The translations under genes were made by a program, and so were the position numbers. 56,723 bases of DNA from Bacteroidales bacterium (GTDB lineage Bacteria; Bacteroidota; Bacteroidia; Bacteroidales; UBA3824). Of the stretch, positions 17,970 to 28,646 are shown one piece after another; position 1 is the first letter of the stretch; each line of letters opens with the position of its first letter. The notes below the pieces were generated by a model. It worked only from the letters and a program-made list of their open reading frames with translations, was not told the origin of the DNA and searched no databases. The stretch spans positions 1 to 56,723 of the forward strand of contig JAFXUC010000074.1 of NCBI GenBank assembly GCA_017535325.1. Direction: 5' to 3'.

Positions 17970-19430
17970 ATGGCGGAGTTTGACTTCAACAGTGAAAACA
18001 AGGTACTGAATTTCAGTTTTGAAACGAAGAAAAATATTATAAAGGTACTCGGTGTCGGCGGCGGCGGCGGCAATGCGGTCGGACACATGTTCGAATACGG
18101 TATCAAAGACGTTGACTTTATCGTCGCAAATACCGACAATCAGGTTTTGGAGGTGAGCAAGATTCCCTCAAAAATTCAGTTGGGCGAAACCGTAACGCAG
18201 GGGCTCGGAGCGGGCAACAATCCTGAAAACGGCAAAGAAGCCGCTACTGAAAGTATCGAACTGATACGCTCGGCTCTTGTTGACAACAGAGTTACCAAGA
18301 TGTTGTTCATCACAGCCGGAATGGGCGGCGGAACGGGTACGGGTGCTGCACCTGTCATCGCAAAACTCGCGAAAGAGGAAATGGGTATTCTTACCGTTGC
18401 CATCGTTACGATTCCTTTCCGTTTTGAAGGTCCAAAGCGTGTGCGTCAGGCTCTCAAAGGTTTGGAAGAACTTGCCTCCTGCGTGGATTCCATGCTTGTG
18501 ATTGACAACGAAAAAATCAACGATATTTACGGCGATTTGGCTTTGGACGAGGCTTTCTTGAAGGCCGACGACATCTTGACGATGGCGGCAAAAGGTATCG
18601 CCGAAATTATTACCGTTACGGGCAGCATCAACGTCGACTTTGCCGATGTCAATACCGTTATGAAAGACTCAGGCATCGCGCTTATGGGTACAGGCAAGGC
18701 GGAAGGCGAAGGACGCGCTCTCAAAGCCGTTCAGTTGGCTCTTGACTCCCCGCTTCTTAACAACAACGACATCAAGGGTGCTAAAAAACTCCTTCTTAAC
18801 ATATCTTCAAGCGACAAGGCCAAGGCTTCTATGAAAGAGGTTACGGCAATCAATGATTACGTTCAGTCGAGGGCTGGTAACAAAGCCGACCTTATCTGGG
18901 GTAGTTCGTTTGATCAGGCTCTTGACAAAAATATCTGCGTTACGCTGATAGCGACCGGCTTCAACGCGAAAGAAATTCTTAACCCTTACGAGACGGAAAG
19001 CGGTTACAAGCCTTCAACCACTTTTGTTACGGACGAGGAAAAAAAAACTGAGCCGGATTCAGAGCCGGTAAGCACTCCGGCTGAGGATTCTCCGGCGGAG
19101 GCTTCTGACAACAAGGAAGTTCAGCCTGCTGTGGAAGAAAAAGCGGAGACTAATAATAATTATGCCGCAGGCGCGGTTGTGGATTTGGAAGTCGGCGATT
19201 CGGGAACTTCTTCGTCGGAAGAAAACGTGGAAGAAGAGGACGATGAAGATCCGGAAATCGGAGTTGAAGTGCCGATTCCCACGTCAAGTTTTCAGAATAT
19301 AGACTTTACCGTTTTTCGCGAGAATGAAATTTCCGAGTACGAAAACACACCGGCTTACGTCCGTAAAAATGTCAAGATAAACGTCGGTAATTATAAAGGC
19401 GGAAAATATCAGAAATTCCAGTTGGTATAG
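17970..19430 (+). CDS. ftsZ: Cell division GTPase FtsZ
   Basis: 486 aa tubulin homologue that forms the Z ring. Nucleotide-binding GVGGGGGNAV is at about 28-37, tubulin signature GGGTGTG at 119-125 and the T7 loop near NVDFADVNTVM. After the core (about residue 345) comes an acidic, Pro/Glu-rich linker of about 100 residues and a C-terminal end with TPAYVRKNVKI, which resembles the Bacteroidota FtsZ tail that binds FtsA. No terminator is visible after ftsZ, so transcription may run into the SiaB gene. Confidence 0.97.
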   Translation: MAEFDFNSENKVLNFSFETKKNIIKVLGVGGGGGNAVGHMFEYGIKDVDFIVANTDNQVLEVSKIPSKIQLGETVTQGLGAGNNPENGKEAATESIELIRSALVDNRVTKMLFITAGMGGGTGTGAAPVIAKLAKEEMGILTVAIVTIPFRFEGPKRVRQALKGLEELASCVDSMLVIDNEKINDIYGDLALDEAFLKADDILTMAAKGIAEIITVTGSINVDFADVNTVMKDSGIALMGTGKAEGEGRALKAVQLALDSPLLNNNDIKGAKKLLLNISSSDKAKASMKEVTAINDYVQSRAGNKADLIWGSSFDQALDKNICVTLIATGFNAKEILNPYETESGYKPSTTFVTDEEKKTEPDSEPVSTPAEDSPAEASDNKEVQPAVEEKAETNNNYAAGAVVDLEVGDSGTSSSEENVEEEDDEDPEIGVEVPIPTSSFQNIDFTVFRENEISEYENTPAYVRKNVKINVGNYKGGKYQKFQLV

Positions 19431-19494
19431 GTATATATTGGCATTTTTATTGCACTGAAAAGTTATATATTAAATACTTCATCTTTTAAAAAAC

Positions 19495-20640
19495 ATGGCA
19501 GCAGAATCGGGACAGAACCTTTTTGAAATCGCGTATCCGCTGTTTAACAGGGTTGACGACAACGATTTCGAATACGTTTACAGGGGTTATTTTGACCACA
19601 GCATCACCAAAAAAATACTTTTTTTGGCGGATACCAACATTGCAAAAGTTACCAACCAGTCTCAGGCGACATTGCAAAAGCGTATTTATTATATAATGGT
19701 GGAAGGATTGCAAAACATCACCATTCATCAGGAAGAAATAGCCAACAACAGGGAGTTTGACAAGTATCCCGGAATTTTTGCCATTCAAAAAAACGGGGAT
19801 AAGTATTTTATTTCGACCGGCAACATTGTTGCCAACGACAAAATCGAAAGTTTGAAGTCGAAACTCGACATCATAAATTCGCTTACGCCGGACGAGTTGA
19901 AAAAAATCCACCGCGAAATCCTATCTAACGGAAGTATTTCGGACAAAGGCGGCGCGGGTCTCGGCTTGATTGAGATGTCAAGAAAATCGGGCAACAAACT
20001 GCTTTATTGTTTTGAAAAACTTGACGACGAGTTCACCTATTTTTACCTTCAAACCCTGATTCCGACGGATTCGACTTACGGAAATGAGCAGCACGGTTCT
20101 CATTCGTCGCTTGAAAGTGTAAAACAGTTGCACCGTCAGATGAATGCCGACAATATTTTGTTGTATTTCAACGGTTTCTTCAATCAGGAAAATCTTTTGA
20201 GCCTTTTGGCTATTATAAAATCGAGAATGAACATGCCGCTTACCACCATAAAAATTTCAAACGTTATGGTGGAAATGCTTCAAAATATCATCAAGCACGG
20301 TTTCAAAACCAGAGAAGGTTTGGCGGGCATTTCGGGATTGTTTTTCTTGGGACAGACGGGTAACGAAACCCTTCTGACTTCCGGAAACATCATTCCTAAC
20401 GAGGCAGTCCAGACGATTACCGAGAGGTTGGAGTTTGTTAACGGCATGTCAAAAGAAGAATTGTCTGACTATTACGACGACATTCTGCTCGATTTTGATA
20501 CCGCCGACGCCAAAAAGACAGGTTTGGGATTTTCGGATTTGAGGATAAAATCCGACAAACCCTTGAAGTATAAATTTTTGCCGATAAACGATAACGAACA
20601 GTTTTATCTGCTTCAAACGAGTGTTAAAACCAAGAAATAA
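19495..20640 (+). CDS. SiaB-family protein kinase (DUF6272), tandem duplicated
   Basis: 381 aa, about twice the length of a single SiaB domain. Copy 1 spans about residues 20-190 and copy 2 about 210-378, aligning at an offset of 190. Each has a GHKL-type N-box (E70-x3-N74 in MVEGLQNI; E260-x3-N264 in MVEMLQNI). Copy 1 has an intact glycine lid (D150, GGAGLG 152-157); copy 2 keeps D338 and GLG (343-345) but has KKT where copy 1 has GGA. In Pseudomonas, SiaB phosphorylates SiaC and the phosphatase SiaA reverses it. The next gene encodes the SiaC-like substrate. It follows ftsZ by 64 bases with no clear promoter. Kinase activity is inferred; copy 2 may be regulatory. Confidence 0.82.
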   Translation: MAAESGQNLFEIAYPLFNRVDDNDFEYVYRGYFDHSITKKILFLADTNIAKVTNQSQATLQKRIYYIMVEGLQNITIHQEEIANNREFDKYPGIFAIQKNGDKYFISTGNIVANDKIESLKSKLDIINSLTPDELKKIHREILSNGSISDKGGAGLGLIEMSRKSGNKLLYCFEKLDDEFTYFYLQTLIPTDSTYGNEQHGSHSSLESVKQLHRQMNADNILLYFNGFFNQENLLSLLAIIKSRMNMPLTTIKISNVMVEMLQNIIKHGFKTREGLAGISGLFFLGQTGNETLLTSGNIIPNEAVQTITERLEFVNGMSKEELSDYYDDILLDFDTADAKKTGLGFSDLRIKSDKPLKYKFLPINDNEQFYLLQTSVKTKK

Positions 20641-20652
20641 ATAACATCAGAT

Positions 20653-21030
20653 ATGGAAAAATTTGTTAGAGAAGAGACGGAAGACACACCAGAAATAATT
20701 TTTGACCCGGAAAACGGAATTTTCAAGATTTCAAAAATTTCGGTGCCTGAAAATGCGTTGGAATTTTACGCGCCGGTTTTGGAATGGATTAAGCAGTATT
20801 CCGAGGAGCCGAACATTCAAACCAAGTTTGATTTTGATTTGGAGTATGTCAACACGGCTTCGAGCAAGCAGGTGATTCAGATAATTCTGTTGCTTCAAAA
20901 GGTTGCTGAAAAAGGCGACGTGCGTGTCCGTTGGTTTTATGAGTCGATTGACGAGGATATGCGCGCTTTGGGCGCAAGATACAAAAAACTTGTCAACGTG
21001 CCTTTTGAACTTGTGGCGATAGACGAGTAG
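20653..21030 (+). CDS. SiaC-family regulatory phosphoprotein (DUF1987)
   Basis: 125 aa, full length for DUF1987/SiaC. The conserved block YVNTASSK has T68, the same number as the residue phosphorylated by SiaB in P. aeruginosa SiaC. The C-terminus (VRVRWFYESIDEDMRALG) is typical. It follows the SiaB-like gene by 12 bases, so the two are almost surely co-transcribed. In the known system unphosphorylated SiaC activates a diguanylate cyclase; no GGDEF protein is encoded in this window, so the target here is unknown. Confidence 0.86.
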   Translation: MEKFVREETEDTPEIIFDPENGIFKISKISVPENALEFYAPVLEWIKQYSEEPNIQTKFDFDLEYVNTASSKQVIQIILLLQKVAEKGDVRVRWFYESIDEDMRALGARYKKLVNVPFELVAIDE

Positions 21031-21060
21031 AATTTTATTTTGAAATAACTTTTTTAAAGA

Positions 21061-21098
21061 GCGGCTGACAGTTTTTCTTTCCTGTCAGCCGTCTTTTT
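21061..21098 (+). terminator. Terminator ending the dcw-siaBC unit
   Basis: GCGGCTGACAG pairs with CTGTCAGCCG across a 10-base loop and is followed by seven Ts. It separates the dcw cluster from the ribosomal cluster. Confidence 0.93.
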
Positions 21099-21231
21099 TT
21101 ACCCGCTCAAAAACACTCTTTTAAAATTTTACAGAAAATTAACAATACCATTTAACATGTTTATTATCAGTTTGTTATCCTCAAAAAATCGCTTAAAATA
21201 AAAAAAGTTGAAAAAAAGTCGCCGAAAAATG

Positions 21232-21261
21232 TTTGTAATTAACTAAAAATTACTAATTTTG
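21232..21261 (+). promoter_or_regulatory. Promoter of the rpsL (str/S10) cluster
   Basis: TTTG at 21232-21235, 18 bases, then TAATTTTG at 21254-21261: a full match to the Bacteroidota consensus. The 266-base gap before rpsL holds this promoter and the terminator at 21061; the rest is AT-rich with nothing else seen. Confidence 0.85.
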
Positions 21262-21296
21262 CAGTCCAAAATGTATAAATTTCAAAGATAAGAGAA

Positions 21297-21677
21297 ATGC
21301 CTACAATTCAACAGTTAGTAAGAAAAGGTAGAAAGACCATTACTGCAAAAAGTAAGTCTCCGGCATTGGATTCTTGTCCTCAGAAACGCGGCGTTTGTAT
21401 GCGTGTTTATACGACAACCCCGAAGAAACCGAACTCTGCAATGCGCAAAGTTGCAAGGGTAAGGCTTTCTAACAAGAAGGAAGTCAATGCATACATTCCG
21501 GGCGAAGGACACAATTTGCAGGAGCACTCAATCGTAATGGTAAGAGGCGGTCGTGTAAAGGATCTCCCCGGCGTACGTTATCACATCATCCGCGGTACTC
21601 TTGATACGGCGGGCGTTGCCAACAGAGGTCAGCAGAGATCAAAATACGGCGCAAAGAAACCGAAACAGAAAAAGTAA
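21297..21677 (+). CDS. rpsL: 30S ribosomal protein S12
   Basis: 126 aa. Decoding-site protein. [18 protein letters not shown] and the loop with [11 protein letters not shown] are intact; Lys and Arg residues linked to streptomycin response lie in these blocks and look wild type. First gene of the ribosomal cluster, after a strong promoter; rpsG follows after 14 bases. Confidence 0.98.
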   Translation: MPTIQQLVRKGRKTITAKSKSPALDSCPQKRGVCMRVYTTTPKKPNSAMRKVARVRLSNKKEVNAYIPGEGHNLQEHSIVMVRGGRVKDLPGVRYHIIRGTLDTAGVANRGQQRSKYGAKKPKQKK

Positions 21678-21691
21678 AATTTAAGTAAAAA

Positions 21692-22168
21692 ATGAGAAAA
21701 GCAAAACCGAAGAAAAGAGTGATTCTTCCCGATCCCGTTTACGGCGACTCGCTTGTAACGCGCTTTGTAAACGACATGATGATCGACGGAAAGAAGAGCG
21801 TGGCTTTTAAAATTTTCTACAAGGCTTTGGAAATTGTCGGTGAAAAAACAAAAGAAACCGGCAAAACTCCTACCGAAGTGTGGAAAAAGGCTATGGAAAA
21901 CATTACTCCGGACGTTGAGGTTAAATCTCGCAGAATCGGCGGTGCTACTTTCCAAGTTCCTATGGAAATCCGTCCTGATAGAAAAGAATCTATCGGCGTA
22001 AAGCACTTAATCCGTTATGCAAGATTGCGTTCGGGTCATTCTATGGCTGAAAAGTTGGCTGCTGAGATAGTGGCTGCTTACAACGAAGAAGGTGCGGCTT
22101 TCAAGAAAAAAGAAGATACTCACCGCATGGCAGAGGCTAACAAAGCGTTTGCATTCTTCAGATTCTAA
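21692..22168 (+). CDS. rpsG: 30S ribosomal protein S7
   Basis: 158 aa. Nucleates assembly of the 30S head and contacts the E site. The family block [18 protein letters not shown] at the N-terminus and [16 protein letters not shown] are clear. Lies between rpsL and fusA as in the str operon; its E. coli counterpart is also the operon repressor, not testable here. Confidence 0.98.
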   Translation: MRKAKPKKRVILPDPVYGDSLVTRFVNDMMIDGKKSVAFKIFYKALEIVGEKTKETGKTPTEVWKKAMENITPDVEVKSRRIGGATFQVPMEIRPDRKESIGVKHLIRYARLRSGHSMAEKLAAEIVAAYNEEGAAFKKKEDTHRMAEANKAFAFFRF

Positions 22169-22201
22169 GACATTTATTAACATTTTAGACGCTAAAACGA
22201 A

Positions 22202-24322
22202 ATGGACAACATGCTTCAAAATACGAGAAACATCGGCATTATGGCTCACATAGACGCGGGTAAAACCACGACTACGGAGCGTATATTGTATTATACCGGC
22301 GTTACTCACAGAATGGGCGAGGTTCACGACGGAGCGGCTACAATGGACTGGATGTCCCAAGAAAAGGAGAGAGGCATAACGATAACCTCTGCTGCTATCA
22401 CCGCTTACTGGAACTATAACGGCGTTAAACACACCATCAACATCATTGACACTCCCGGACACGTAGATTTCACCGTCGAAGTGGAAAGATCGCTGAGGGT
22501 TTTGGACGGCGCGGTTGCTGTATTTTGCGGTGTAGGCGGCGTAGAACCACAGTCGGAAACGGTTTGGAAACAGGCTGACAGATACAACGTTCCGAGAATC
22601 GCGTTCGTTAACAAAATGGACAGAATAGGAGCGGATTTCTTCTCGGTGCTTATGGAAATTGAAGAAAAACTCGGTGCAAACCCGGTTGCAGTTCAGATTC
22701 CTATCGGCAGCGAGGACAAATTCAAAGGCGTTGTTGACCTGATTGAAATGAAAGCATACGTTTGGAGCGGAAGCGATGACGGAATGACTTTTGAGGTTAC
22801 GGACATTCCCGAAGACCTGAAAGCGCAAGCCGCAGAATACCGCGACAAAATGCTTGAAAAATGTGCCGACTTGGGTGATGACAGTTTTCTTGAAAAGTAC
22901 TTGGAGGACAGTTCTTTAATTTCGGCAGACGATATTAAAAACGTCCTTAGGAGAGCAACTGTGGAACTGAAAGTTGTTCCCGTTTTGTGCGGTTCGTCGC
23001 TCAAAAACAAGGGAGTTCAGAAACTTTTGGACGCAGTAACGGCTTATTTGCCGAGTCCCCTTGACCTTGGTGCGGTAAAAGGCACAGACCCCGCAAACAC
23101 TGATAAAGAGATACTTAGAAAGCCGGATTCAAAAGAGCCTTTTGCGGCTTTGGCTTTCAAGATTGCCGTAGACCCGTTTGTGGGACGGCTCGTTTACATC
23201 AGAGTATATTCGGGACGTTTGAACGCCGGCGAAACCGTTTTCAACGTCAGGACGGGCAAGAGGGAAAGAATCTCAAATCTTTACCGTATGCATGCCAACA
23301 AACAGCAGGCCTTGGATTTTGTAGAGGCAGGCGATATTTGCGGAGCGGCGGGTTTCAAGGACATCAGAACGGGAGATTCCCTTACTGACCAGAAACATCC
23401 GGTGGTTTTTGAGGCGATACAGTTTCCCGATCCGGTTATCGGCGTGGCAATTGAGCCTAAAACTCAGGCAGATCTTGACAAAATGGACATTGCCCTTGGT
23501 AAATTGTCGGAAGAAGACCCGACTTTCAAAGTTGAAACCGACAATGAGACGGGTCAGACGATTATCAGAGGAATGGGTGAGTTGCATTTGGATATTCTAA
23601 TTGACCGCTTAAAGCGCGAATACAATATCGAAATCACTCAGGGCAAGCCTCAGGTTACTTACAAGGAGAGAATTACGAAAACAGTGGAACACCACGAGGT
23701 TTTCAAGAAACAGACCGGCGGAAAAGGCAAGTTTGCCGACATTACCGTAAGAGTTTCGCCCTCCGAAGAAAATGAAACCGGCTTGAAGTTCATTAATTCC
23801 GTTAAAGGAGGAAATATTCCCAAAGAATTTATACCCGCTGTCGAAAAGGGATTTTCTGAGGCGATGAACAACGGACCTTTGGGAGGATTCAAGATGCAAA
23901 GCCTTACTGTCGAACTTTTGGACGGCAGTTATCACAGCGTGGATTCAGACGCTCTGTCATTCGAGATTGCCGCAAAACAGGCTTTTAAGGCGGCAACTGA
24001 ACAGGCAAAAGCAATATTGCTCGAACCCGTAATGGAACTCACGGTGGATACGCCCGAAGAATACATGGGCGATGTTATCGCCGATGTTAACAAGAGAAGG
24101 GGACAGGTAATAAGCACTGATTCAAAAGCAAAAGTAAAGATTATCAAATCGCTGGTACCGCTTGCCGAAACTTTCGGATATGTTACTGTTTTGCGCACTT
24201 TAACCTCCGGAAGAGCAATTTCGTCAATGCAGTTTAAGGATTATGAGCAAGTTCCACCTCAGATTGCTCAGGGTATTATCGATATGGTAAAAGGTAAAAT
24301 CACATTTATTGACCAGTTATAA
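22202..24322 (+). CDS. fusA: Elongation factor G
   Basis: 706 aa translational GTPase that drives ribosomal translocation. G1 [13 protein letters not shown] is near residue 15-27; G3 DTPGHVDFT and G4 NKMD follow; domains II-V are complete, with [11 protein letters not shown] in domain III. The ATG at 22202 gives the normal N-terminus ([12 protein letters not shown]). tuf does not follow; rpsJ starts 11 bases later, which is common in Bacteroidota. Confidence 0.97.
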   Translation: MDNMLQNTRNIGIMAHIDAGKTTTTERILYYTGVTHRMGEVHDGAATMDWMSQEKERGITITSAAITAYWNYNGVKHTINIIDTPGHVDFTVEVERSLRVLDGAVAVFCGVGGVEPQSETVWKQADRYNVPRIAFVNKMDRIGADFFSVLMEIEEKLGANPVAVQIPIGSEDKFKGVVDLIEMKAYVWSGSDDGMTFEVTDIPEDLKAQAAEYRDKMLEKCADLGDDSFLEKYLEDSSLISADDIKNVLRRATVELKVVPVLCGSSLKNKGVQKLLDAVTAYLPSPLDLGAVKGTDPANTDKEILRKPDSKEPFAALAFKIAVDPFVGRLVYIRVYSGRLNAGETVFNVRTGKRERISNLYRMHANKQQALDFVEAGDICGAAGFKDIRTGDSLTDQKHPVVFEAIQFPDPVIGVAIEPKTQADLDKMDIALGKLSEEDPTFKVETDNETGQTIIRGMGELHLDILIDRLKREYNIEITQGKPQVTYKERITKTVEHHEVFKKQTGGKGKFADITVRVSPSEENETGLKFINSVKGGNIPKEFIPAVEKGFSEAMNNGPLGGFKMQSLTVELLDGSYHSVDSDALSFEIAAKQAFKAATEQAKAILLEPVMELTVDTPEEYMGDVIADVNKRRGQVISTDSKAKVKIIKSLVPLAETFGYVTVLRTLTSGRAISSMQFKDYEQVPPQIAQGIIDMVKGKITFIDQL

Positions 24323-24333
24323 ATTAAAGAATT

Positions 24334-24639
24334 ATGAGTCAGAAGATTCGTATCAAATTAAAATCTTACGACCACAACTTGGTTGACAATTCGGCTGAGA
24401 AGATCGTTAAGACCGTAAAAAGCACAGGCGCAGTTGTCAGCGGACCCGTTCCGCTCCCGACCCACAAAAGAATTTTTACGATCAACAGATCTACTTTCGT
24501 TAACAAAAAATCGAGAGAGCAGTTCCAATTGTCTTCTTTCAAGAGATTAATCGACATTTATAGTTCTACTCCTAAGACTATTGATGCCCTTATGAAACTT
24601 GAACTTCCGAGCGGAGTGTCGGTTAAAATTGAGGTTTAA
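24334..24639 (+). CDS. rpsJ: 30S ribosomal protein S10
   Basis: 101 aa. 30S head protein, also a NusB partner in antitermination in E. coli. Family blocks [14 protein letters not shown] and [14 protein letters not shown] are present. First gene of the S10 operon part. An 89-base gap with a hairpin separates it from rplC, one of the wider gaps in the cluster. Confidence 0.98.
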   Translation: MSQKIRIKLKSYDHNLVDNSAEKIVKTVKSTGAVVSGPVPLPTHKRIFTINRSTFVNKKSREQFQLSSFKRLIDIYSSTPKTIDALMKLELPSGVSVKIEV

Positions 24640-24675
24640 TAATTTGATTTTTAAGTTAACAGTAAAAAATTAACA

Positions 24676-24710
24676 GTTTACCGCTGTCGGCTGAGCCCGT
24701 TCAAGTAAAC
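24676..24710 (+). promoter_or_regulatory. Hairpin in the rpsJ-rplC gap (possible leader)
   Basis: GTTTAC (24676-24681) pairs with GTAAAC (24705-24710), enclosing GC-rich bases with a small inner GGC-TGA-GCC hairpin. No T tail follows, so it is not a terminator. It could be an mRNA element controlling rplC/rplD; this is inferred from position and pairing only. Confidence 0.4.
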
Positions 24711-24728
24711 AAAAAGCATTTTAAAAAA

Positions 24729-25346
24729 ATGTCAGGAATAATAGGAAAAAAAGTAGGCATGACCTCGGTTTTCAATGAGAACGGCGTAAACGTACCCGTT
24801 ACCGTTATTGAAGCGGGTCCTTGCGTAGTAACACAAGTTAAAACCGTAGAAACTGACGGTTACAATGCCGTTCAGCTCGCTTTTGACGAGAAAAAAGCAA
24901 AAAACACGTCAAAGCCGGAATTAAAACATTTTGAAAAGGCGGCTACGACCCCAAAAGTAAAATTAGTCGAGTTCAAAAAAATCGAAGGCGACGTTAAATT
25001 GGGCGATACAATTACGGTCGAGAGCCTTAAAGACATCAAATTTGTGGACGTAAGCGGTATTTCCAAAGGTAAAGGTTATCAGGGACCGGTAAAACGTTAC
25101 CATTTTAACGGTGTAGGCGGCACTACCCACGGTCAGCACAACAGACTCAGAGCACCGGGAGGTTTGGGCGCATCGTCTTACCCGTCAAAAGTGTTCAAAG
25201 GCATGAGAATGGCAGGACGCACTGGCGGCGACAAAATCAAAGTTCGCAACTTGCAGGTTGTCAAGATTATCGCAGAACACAACTTATTGTTAGTAAAAGG
25301 TGCCGTTCCGGGACCTAAAGGTTCATATTTAATCATCGAAGACTAA
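24729..25346 (+). CDS. rplC: 50S ribosomal protein L3
   Basis: 205 aa. Core 23S-binding protein near the peptidyl transferase centre. [13 protein letters not shown] at the start and [14 protein letters not shown] in the central loop are diagnostic; [22 protein letters not shown] is the extended loop region. Its stop overlaps the rplD start (TAATG). Confidence 0.98.
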   Translation: MSGIIGKKVGMTSVFNENGVNVPVTVIEAGPCVVTQVKTVETDGYNAVQLAFDEKKAKNTSKPELKHFEKAATTPKVKLVEFKKIEGDVKLGDTITVESLKDIKFVDVSGISKGKGYQGPVKRYHFNGVGGTTHGQHNRLRAPGGLGASSYPSKVFKGMRMAGRTGGDKIKVRNLQVVKIIAEHNLLLVKGAVPGPKGSYLIIED

Positions 25347-25978
25347 TGGAAATAGCAGTTTTAAACATCAACGGTCAGGACACCGGCAAAAAAGTTGTTC
25401 TTAGTGACAGCATTTTCGGCGTTCAAACTAACGACCATGCTATGTACCTTGACGTAAAACGTTATTTGGCAGACCAGAGACAAGGTACGGCAAAGGCAAA
25501 GGAAAGAAGTGAAATGAGCGGTTCTACCCGTAAACTTCACAAACAAAAAGGTACTGGCGGTGCACGTGTGGGCGACATCAACTCTCCCGTTATGGTAGGC
25601 GGCGCAAGATGTTTCGGACCCCGTCCCCGTGATTACAGTTTCAAACTCAACAAAAAAGTTAAAGTGCTTGCAAGAAAGTCAGCTTTGACTTATAAGGCAA
25701 AAGACGGACAGATTATCGTAGTCGAAGATTTCGATTTTGAGGCTCCCAAAACTAAAAAAATGGTTGATTTGAAAAATAATTTAAAAATTAACGATAAAAA
25801 ATCACTTTTAGTTTTGCAGAAAGAAAATAAAAACGTATATTTGTCGTCAAGAAATTTGGACAAATCAAAAATTACAACTGCTTGTCAATTAACGACTTAC
25901 GATGTACTCAATGCTCAGGCTTTGGTGTTTACGGAGAGTGCAGTTGAGGCTTTGAATAAGATTTTCGAAAACAAATAA
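25346..25978 (+). CDS. rplD: 50S ribosomal protein L4
   Basis: 210 aa. 50S tunnel-wall protein. The extended loop [19 protein letters not shown] and [16 protein letters not shown] are intact. In E. coli L4 also represses its own operon; the hairpin upstream of rplC makes a similar control thinkable but unproven. Confidence 0.98.
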   Translation: MEIAVLNINGQDTGKKVVLSDSIFGVQTNDHAMYLDVKRYLADQRQGTAKAKERSEMSGSTRKLHKQKGTGGARVGDINSPVMVGGARCFGPRPRDYSFKLNKKVKVLARKSALTYKAKDGQIIVVEDFDFEAPKTKKMVDLKNNLKINDKKSLLVLQKENKNVYLSSRNLDKSKITTACQLTTYDVLNAQALVFTESAVEALNKIFENK

Positions 25979-25991
25979 TTTTATTTAAGAA

Positions 25992-26345
25992 ATGGAAATC
26001 ATTGAAAAACCGATAGTTACGGAAAAATTTTCCGCTTTGTCGTCGAGGACAATCCACACGGGAAAAAAAGGTAACAAAAAAGGCAGACCTGACACAAGGG
26101 CAACCAAAACCCTTGCGCAGTTCGCTTTTGTCGTAAACCCCAACGCCAACAAAATCCAAATTAAGGAGGCTGTGGAAAGTTTGTACAACGTAACCGTAAC
26201 AGCGGTTAACACTATGAAATACGCCGGAAAAGTAAAATCCCGTATGACAAAGGCGGGCGTAATCGCCGGCAAGACAAAAACTTACAAAAAAGCTGTTGTT
26301 ACCTTGAAAGAAGGGGACAATATAGATTTTTATAGCAATATCTAA
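25992..26345 (+). CDS. rplW: 50S ribosomal protein L23
   Basis: 117 aa. Lies at the tunnel exit, where it docks trigger factor and SRP. IEKPIVTEKFSALS and FVVNPNANKIQIKEAVESLY are typical. It has an insert (IHTGKKGNKKGRPDTRATKT) between them, making it longer than the roughly 100 aa E. coli form. Confidence 0.96.
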   Translation: MEIIEKPIVTEKFSALSSRTIHTGKKGNKKGRPDTRATKTLAQFAFVVNPNANKIQIKEAVESLYNVTVTAVNTMKYAGKVKSRMTKAGVIAGKTKTYKKAVVTLKEGDNIDFYSNI

Positions 26346-26348
26346 AAA

Positions 26349-27173
26349 ATGGCAGTAAGACAATTTAAACCGACAACTCCGGGACAAAGAGGAAAAGTAT
26401 TAAGTACTTTTGAAGAGATTACGGCTTCCAAACCCGAAAAATCGCTTACCTTCGGTTATGCGAAATCGGGCGGAAGAAACAACACCGGAAAAATGACCGT
26501 ACGCTATATCGGCGGCGGTCATAAACAGAAATACAGAATGGTGGATTTTTGGCGCGCAAAAGACGGCATTCCCGCTACCGTAAAAACTATTGAATACGAC
26601 CCGAACAGAACGGCACGTATCGCTTTGGTTTTTTATGCTGACGGCGAAAAAAGTTACATCATTGCTCCTAACGGACTCCAAGTAGGACAGAAAATCGAAT
26701 CAGGCAAAAACGCTGCTCCTGAAATCGGAAACGCATTGTTTTTGGCTGACATTCCCTTGGGAACCGTTATCCACAACATTGAACTCAGACCCGGTGAGGG
26801 CGCTAAACTCGCAAGAAGTGCAGGTTCTTATGCTCAACTTACTGCAAGGGACGGCAAATATGCAATCGTAAAACTTCCTTCGGGTGAAACGAGAATGATT
26901 CTCACTACATGCAAGGCTACCGTAGGAAGCGTTTCCAACGGCGACCACGAACTTGAAAAATCCGGTAAAGCCGGTCGTTCAAGATGGCTCGGACGCAGAC
27001 CGCACAACAGAGGTGTTGTTATGAACCCTGTAGATCACCCGATGGGTGGTGGTGAAGGCCGTGCATCAGGAGGTCATCCGAGATCAAGGAAAGGCTTGTT
27101 GGCTAAGGGTTACAAGACAAGAAGACCCAAAAAACTTTCCAATAAGTTTATTATAGAAAGAAGAAGTAAATAA
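26349..27173 (+). CDS. rplB: 50S ribosomal protein L2
   Basis: 274 aa. Largest 50S protein, needed for subunit joining and peptidyl transfer. The C-terminal block with [19 protein letters not shown] contains the conserved His of the peptidyl transferase region. [19 protein letters not shown] is the N-terminal block. Follows rplW by 3 bases. Confidence 0.98.
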   Translation: MAVRQFKPTTPGQRGKVLSTFEEITASKPEKSLTFGYAKSGGRNNTGKMTVRYIGGGHKQKYRMVDFWRAKDGIPATVKTIEYDPNRTARIALVFYADGEKSYIIAPNGLQVGQKIESGKNAAPEIGNALFLADIPLGTVIHNIELRPGEGAKLARSAGSYAQLTARDGKYAIVKLPSGETRMILTTCKATVGSVSNGDHELEKSGKAGRSRWLGRRPHNRGVVMNPVDHPMGGGEGRASGGHPRSRKGLLAKGYKTRRPKKLSNKFIIERRSK

Positions 27174-27193
27174 TTTTAATTGCATAAAGAAAA

Positions 27194-27463
27194 ATGAGTC
27201 GTTCAATTAAAAAAGGCCCGTTCATTGACTACAACCTCGAAAAAAAGATTCTTGCCATGAATGAAAGCGGCAAGAAATCGGTTATCAAATCGTGGGCGAG
27301 AGCCTCTATTATTTCTCCTGATTTCGTTGGTCATACCATTGCCCTTCACAACGGCAACAAATTTATTCCCGTTTACGTAACGGAAAATATGGTGGGACAC
27401 AAATTGGGCGAATTTGCGCCGACACGTATTTTCAGAGGTCACGGCGGTAACAAAAAGAAATAA
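27194..27463 (+). CDS. rpsS: 30S ribosomal protein S19
   Basis: 89 aa, normal length. 30S head protein contacting the A-site finger. [18 protein letters not shown] and the C-terminal [17 protein letters not shown] are diagnostic. Confidence 0.98.
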   Translation: MSRSIKKGPFIDYNLEKKILAMNESGKKSVIKSWARASIISPDFVGHTIALHNGNKFIPVYVTENMVGHKLGEFAPTRIFRGHGGNKKK

Positions 27464-27481
27464 TTTTAAAAGTTAAAGGAA

Positions 27482-27910
27482 ATGTCAGAAGAAATAAAAA
27501 AGCATAGAACCAAGAAGAAAGAGAGGGCTGAAAAACTTAAAGCCCAAAGAAAGGATTTGGCTTTTGCTGTTTTAAGAAACAATCCCACTTCTCCCAGAAA
27601 GATGCGTCTTGTGGCAGGTCTGATTAGAAATCAGGACGTTACCAAGGCTTTGGATATTTTGCAGTATTCTCCTCAGGAGGCGGCTATAAAGTTGAGAAAA
27701 CTTTTGCAGTCTGCTATTGCAAACTGGACAAAGAAAAACGAAGGCGCACATATTGAAGACGCCAATCTTATCGTTAAGGAAGTAAAAGTAGACGGCGCAA
27801 GAATGTTGAAAAGACTTCGTCCCGCTCCCCAAGGAAGGGCTTACAGGATAAGAAAAAGGTCAAACCACGTTACTATAATTTTAGGTAATAAAGTAAATAC
27901 GCAAGAATAA
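27482..27910 (+). CDS. rplV: 50S ribosomal protein L22
   Basis: 142 aa. Tunnel protein. The core begins at about residue 30 ([19 protein letters not shown]) and ends with [18 protein letters not shown] lysine-rich N-terminal extension of about 28 residues precedes the core, as in other Bacteroidota. Overlaps the rpsC start by 1 base. Confidence 0.97.
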   Translation: MSEEIKKHRTKKKERAEKLKAQRKDLAFAVLRNNPTSPRKMRLVAGLIRNQDVTKALDILQYSPQEAAIKLRKLLQSAIANWTKKNEGAHIEDANLIVKEVKVDGARMLKRLRPAPQGRAYRIRKRSNHVTIILGNKVNTQE

Positions 27911-28617
27911 TGGGACAGAAAACGAATCCGATCAGCAACAGATTGGGAATCATAAAAGGTTGGGATTCAGAATGGTTTGACCCCAAAAACTATTCTGACA
28001 AAATAGTTGAAGACGACAAGATTAGAAAATATCTTAACGTTCGTCTTGCTAAGGCCAGCATCTCGAAGATTATCATTCAGAGAACGCTTAAACTGATTAC
28101 CGTTACCGTTAATACCGCCCGTCCGGGTATCATTATCGGCAAAGGCGGTCAGGAAGTTGATAAAATAAAGGAAGAGTTGAAAAACATTACGAAAAAGGAC
28201 GTTCAGATTAATATCCTCGAAATCAAACGTCCCGAATTGGATGCCGTAATTGTTGCCAACAACGTAGCACGTCAGATTGAAGGCCGTATCGCTTACCGCC
28301 GCGCAATCAAGACTGCTGTCGCTTCTACTATGAGAATGGGTGCCGAGGGTATCAAATTTGTGATTTCAGGCCGTCTTAACGGTGCGGAAATGGCAAGAAC
28401 CGAGGCATACAAAGAAGGCAGGATTCCTTTGCACACTTTGAGAGCCGACATCGACTATGCTTTGGCTGTGGCTAACACCAAAGTAGGCTGCGTTGGTATC
28501 AAAGTATGGATTTGCAAAGGCGAGGTTTACGGAAAGAAAGACCTCTCTAACAGCGTAAACGTCAACAAGCCTGTTAAGAAATCTAATTATAGTAATAATC
28601 AAAAGAGACAAAAGTAG
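27910..28617 (+). CDS. rpsC: 30S ribosomal protein S3
   Basis: 235 aa. Forms the mRNA entry site with S4 and S5. The KH domain GxxG region ([20 protein letters not shown]) and the C-terminal domain ([20 protein letters not shown]) are intact. Starts within the rplV stop (TAATG). Confidence 0.98.
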   Translation: MGQKTNPISNRLGIIKGWDSEWFDPKNYSDKIVEDDKIRKYLNVRLAKASISKIIIQRTLKLITVTVNTARPGIIIGKGGQEVDKIKEELKNITKKDVQINILEIKRPELDAVIVANNVARQIEGRIAYRRAIKTAVASTMRMGAEGIKFVISGRLNGAEMARTEAYKEGRIPLHTLRADIDYALAVANTKVGCVGIKVWICKGEVYGKKDLSNSVNVNKPVKKSNYSNNQKRQK

Positions 28618-28646
28618 TTCTTAAATTTAAAAATTTGTAAAAGAAA

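Noticed and set aside
22007..22828. 273-codon frame antisense to rpsG and fusA
   Set aside because: Shadow of two essential conserved genes.
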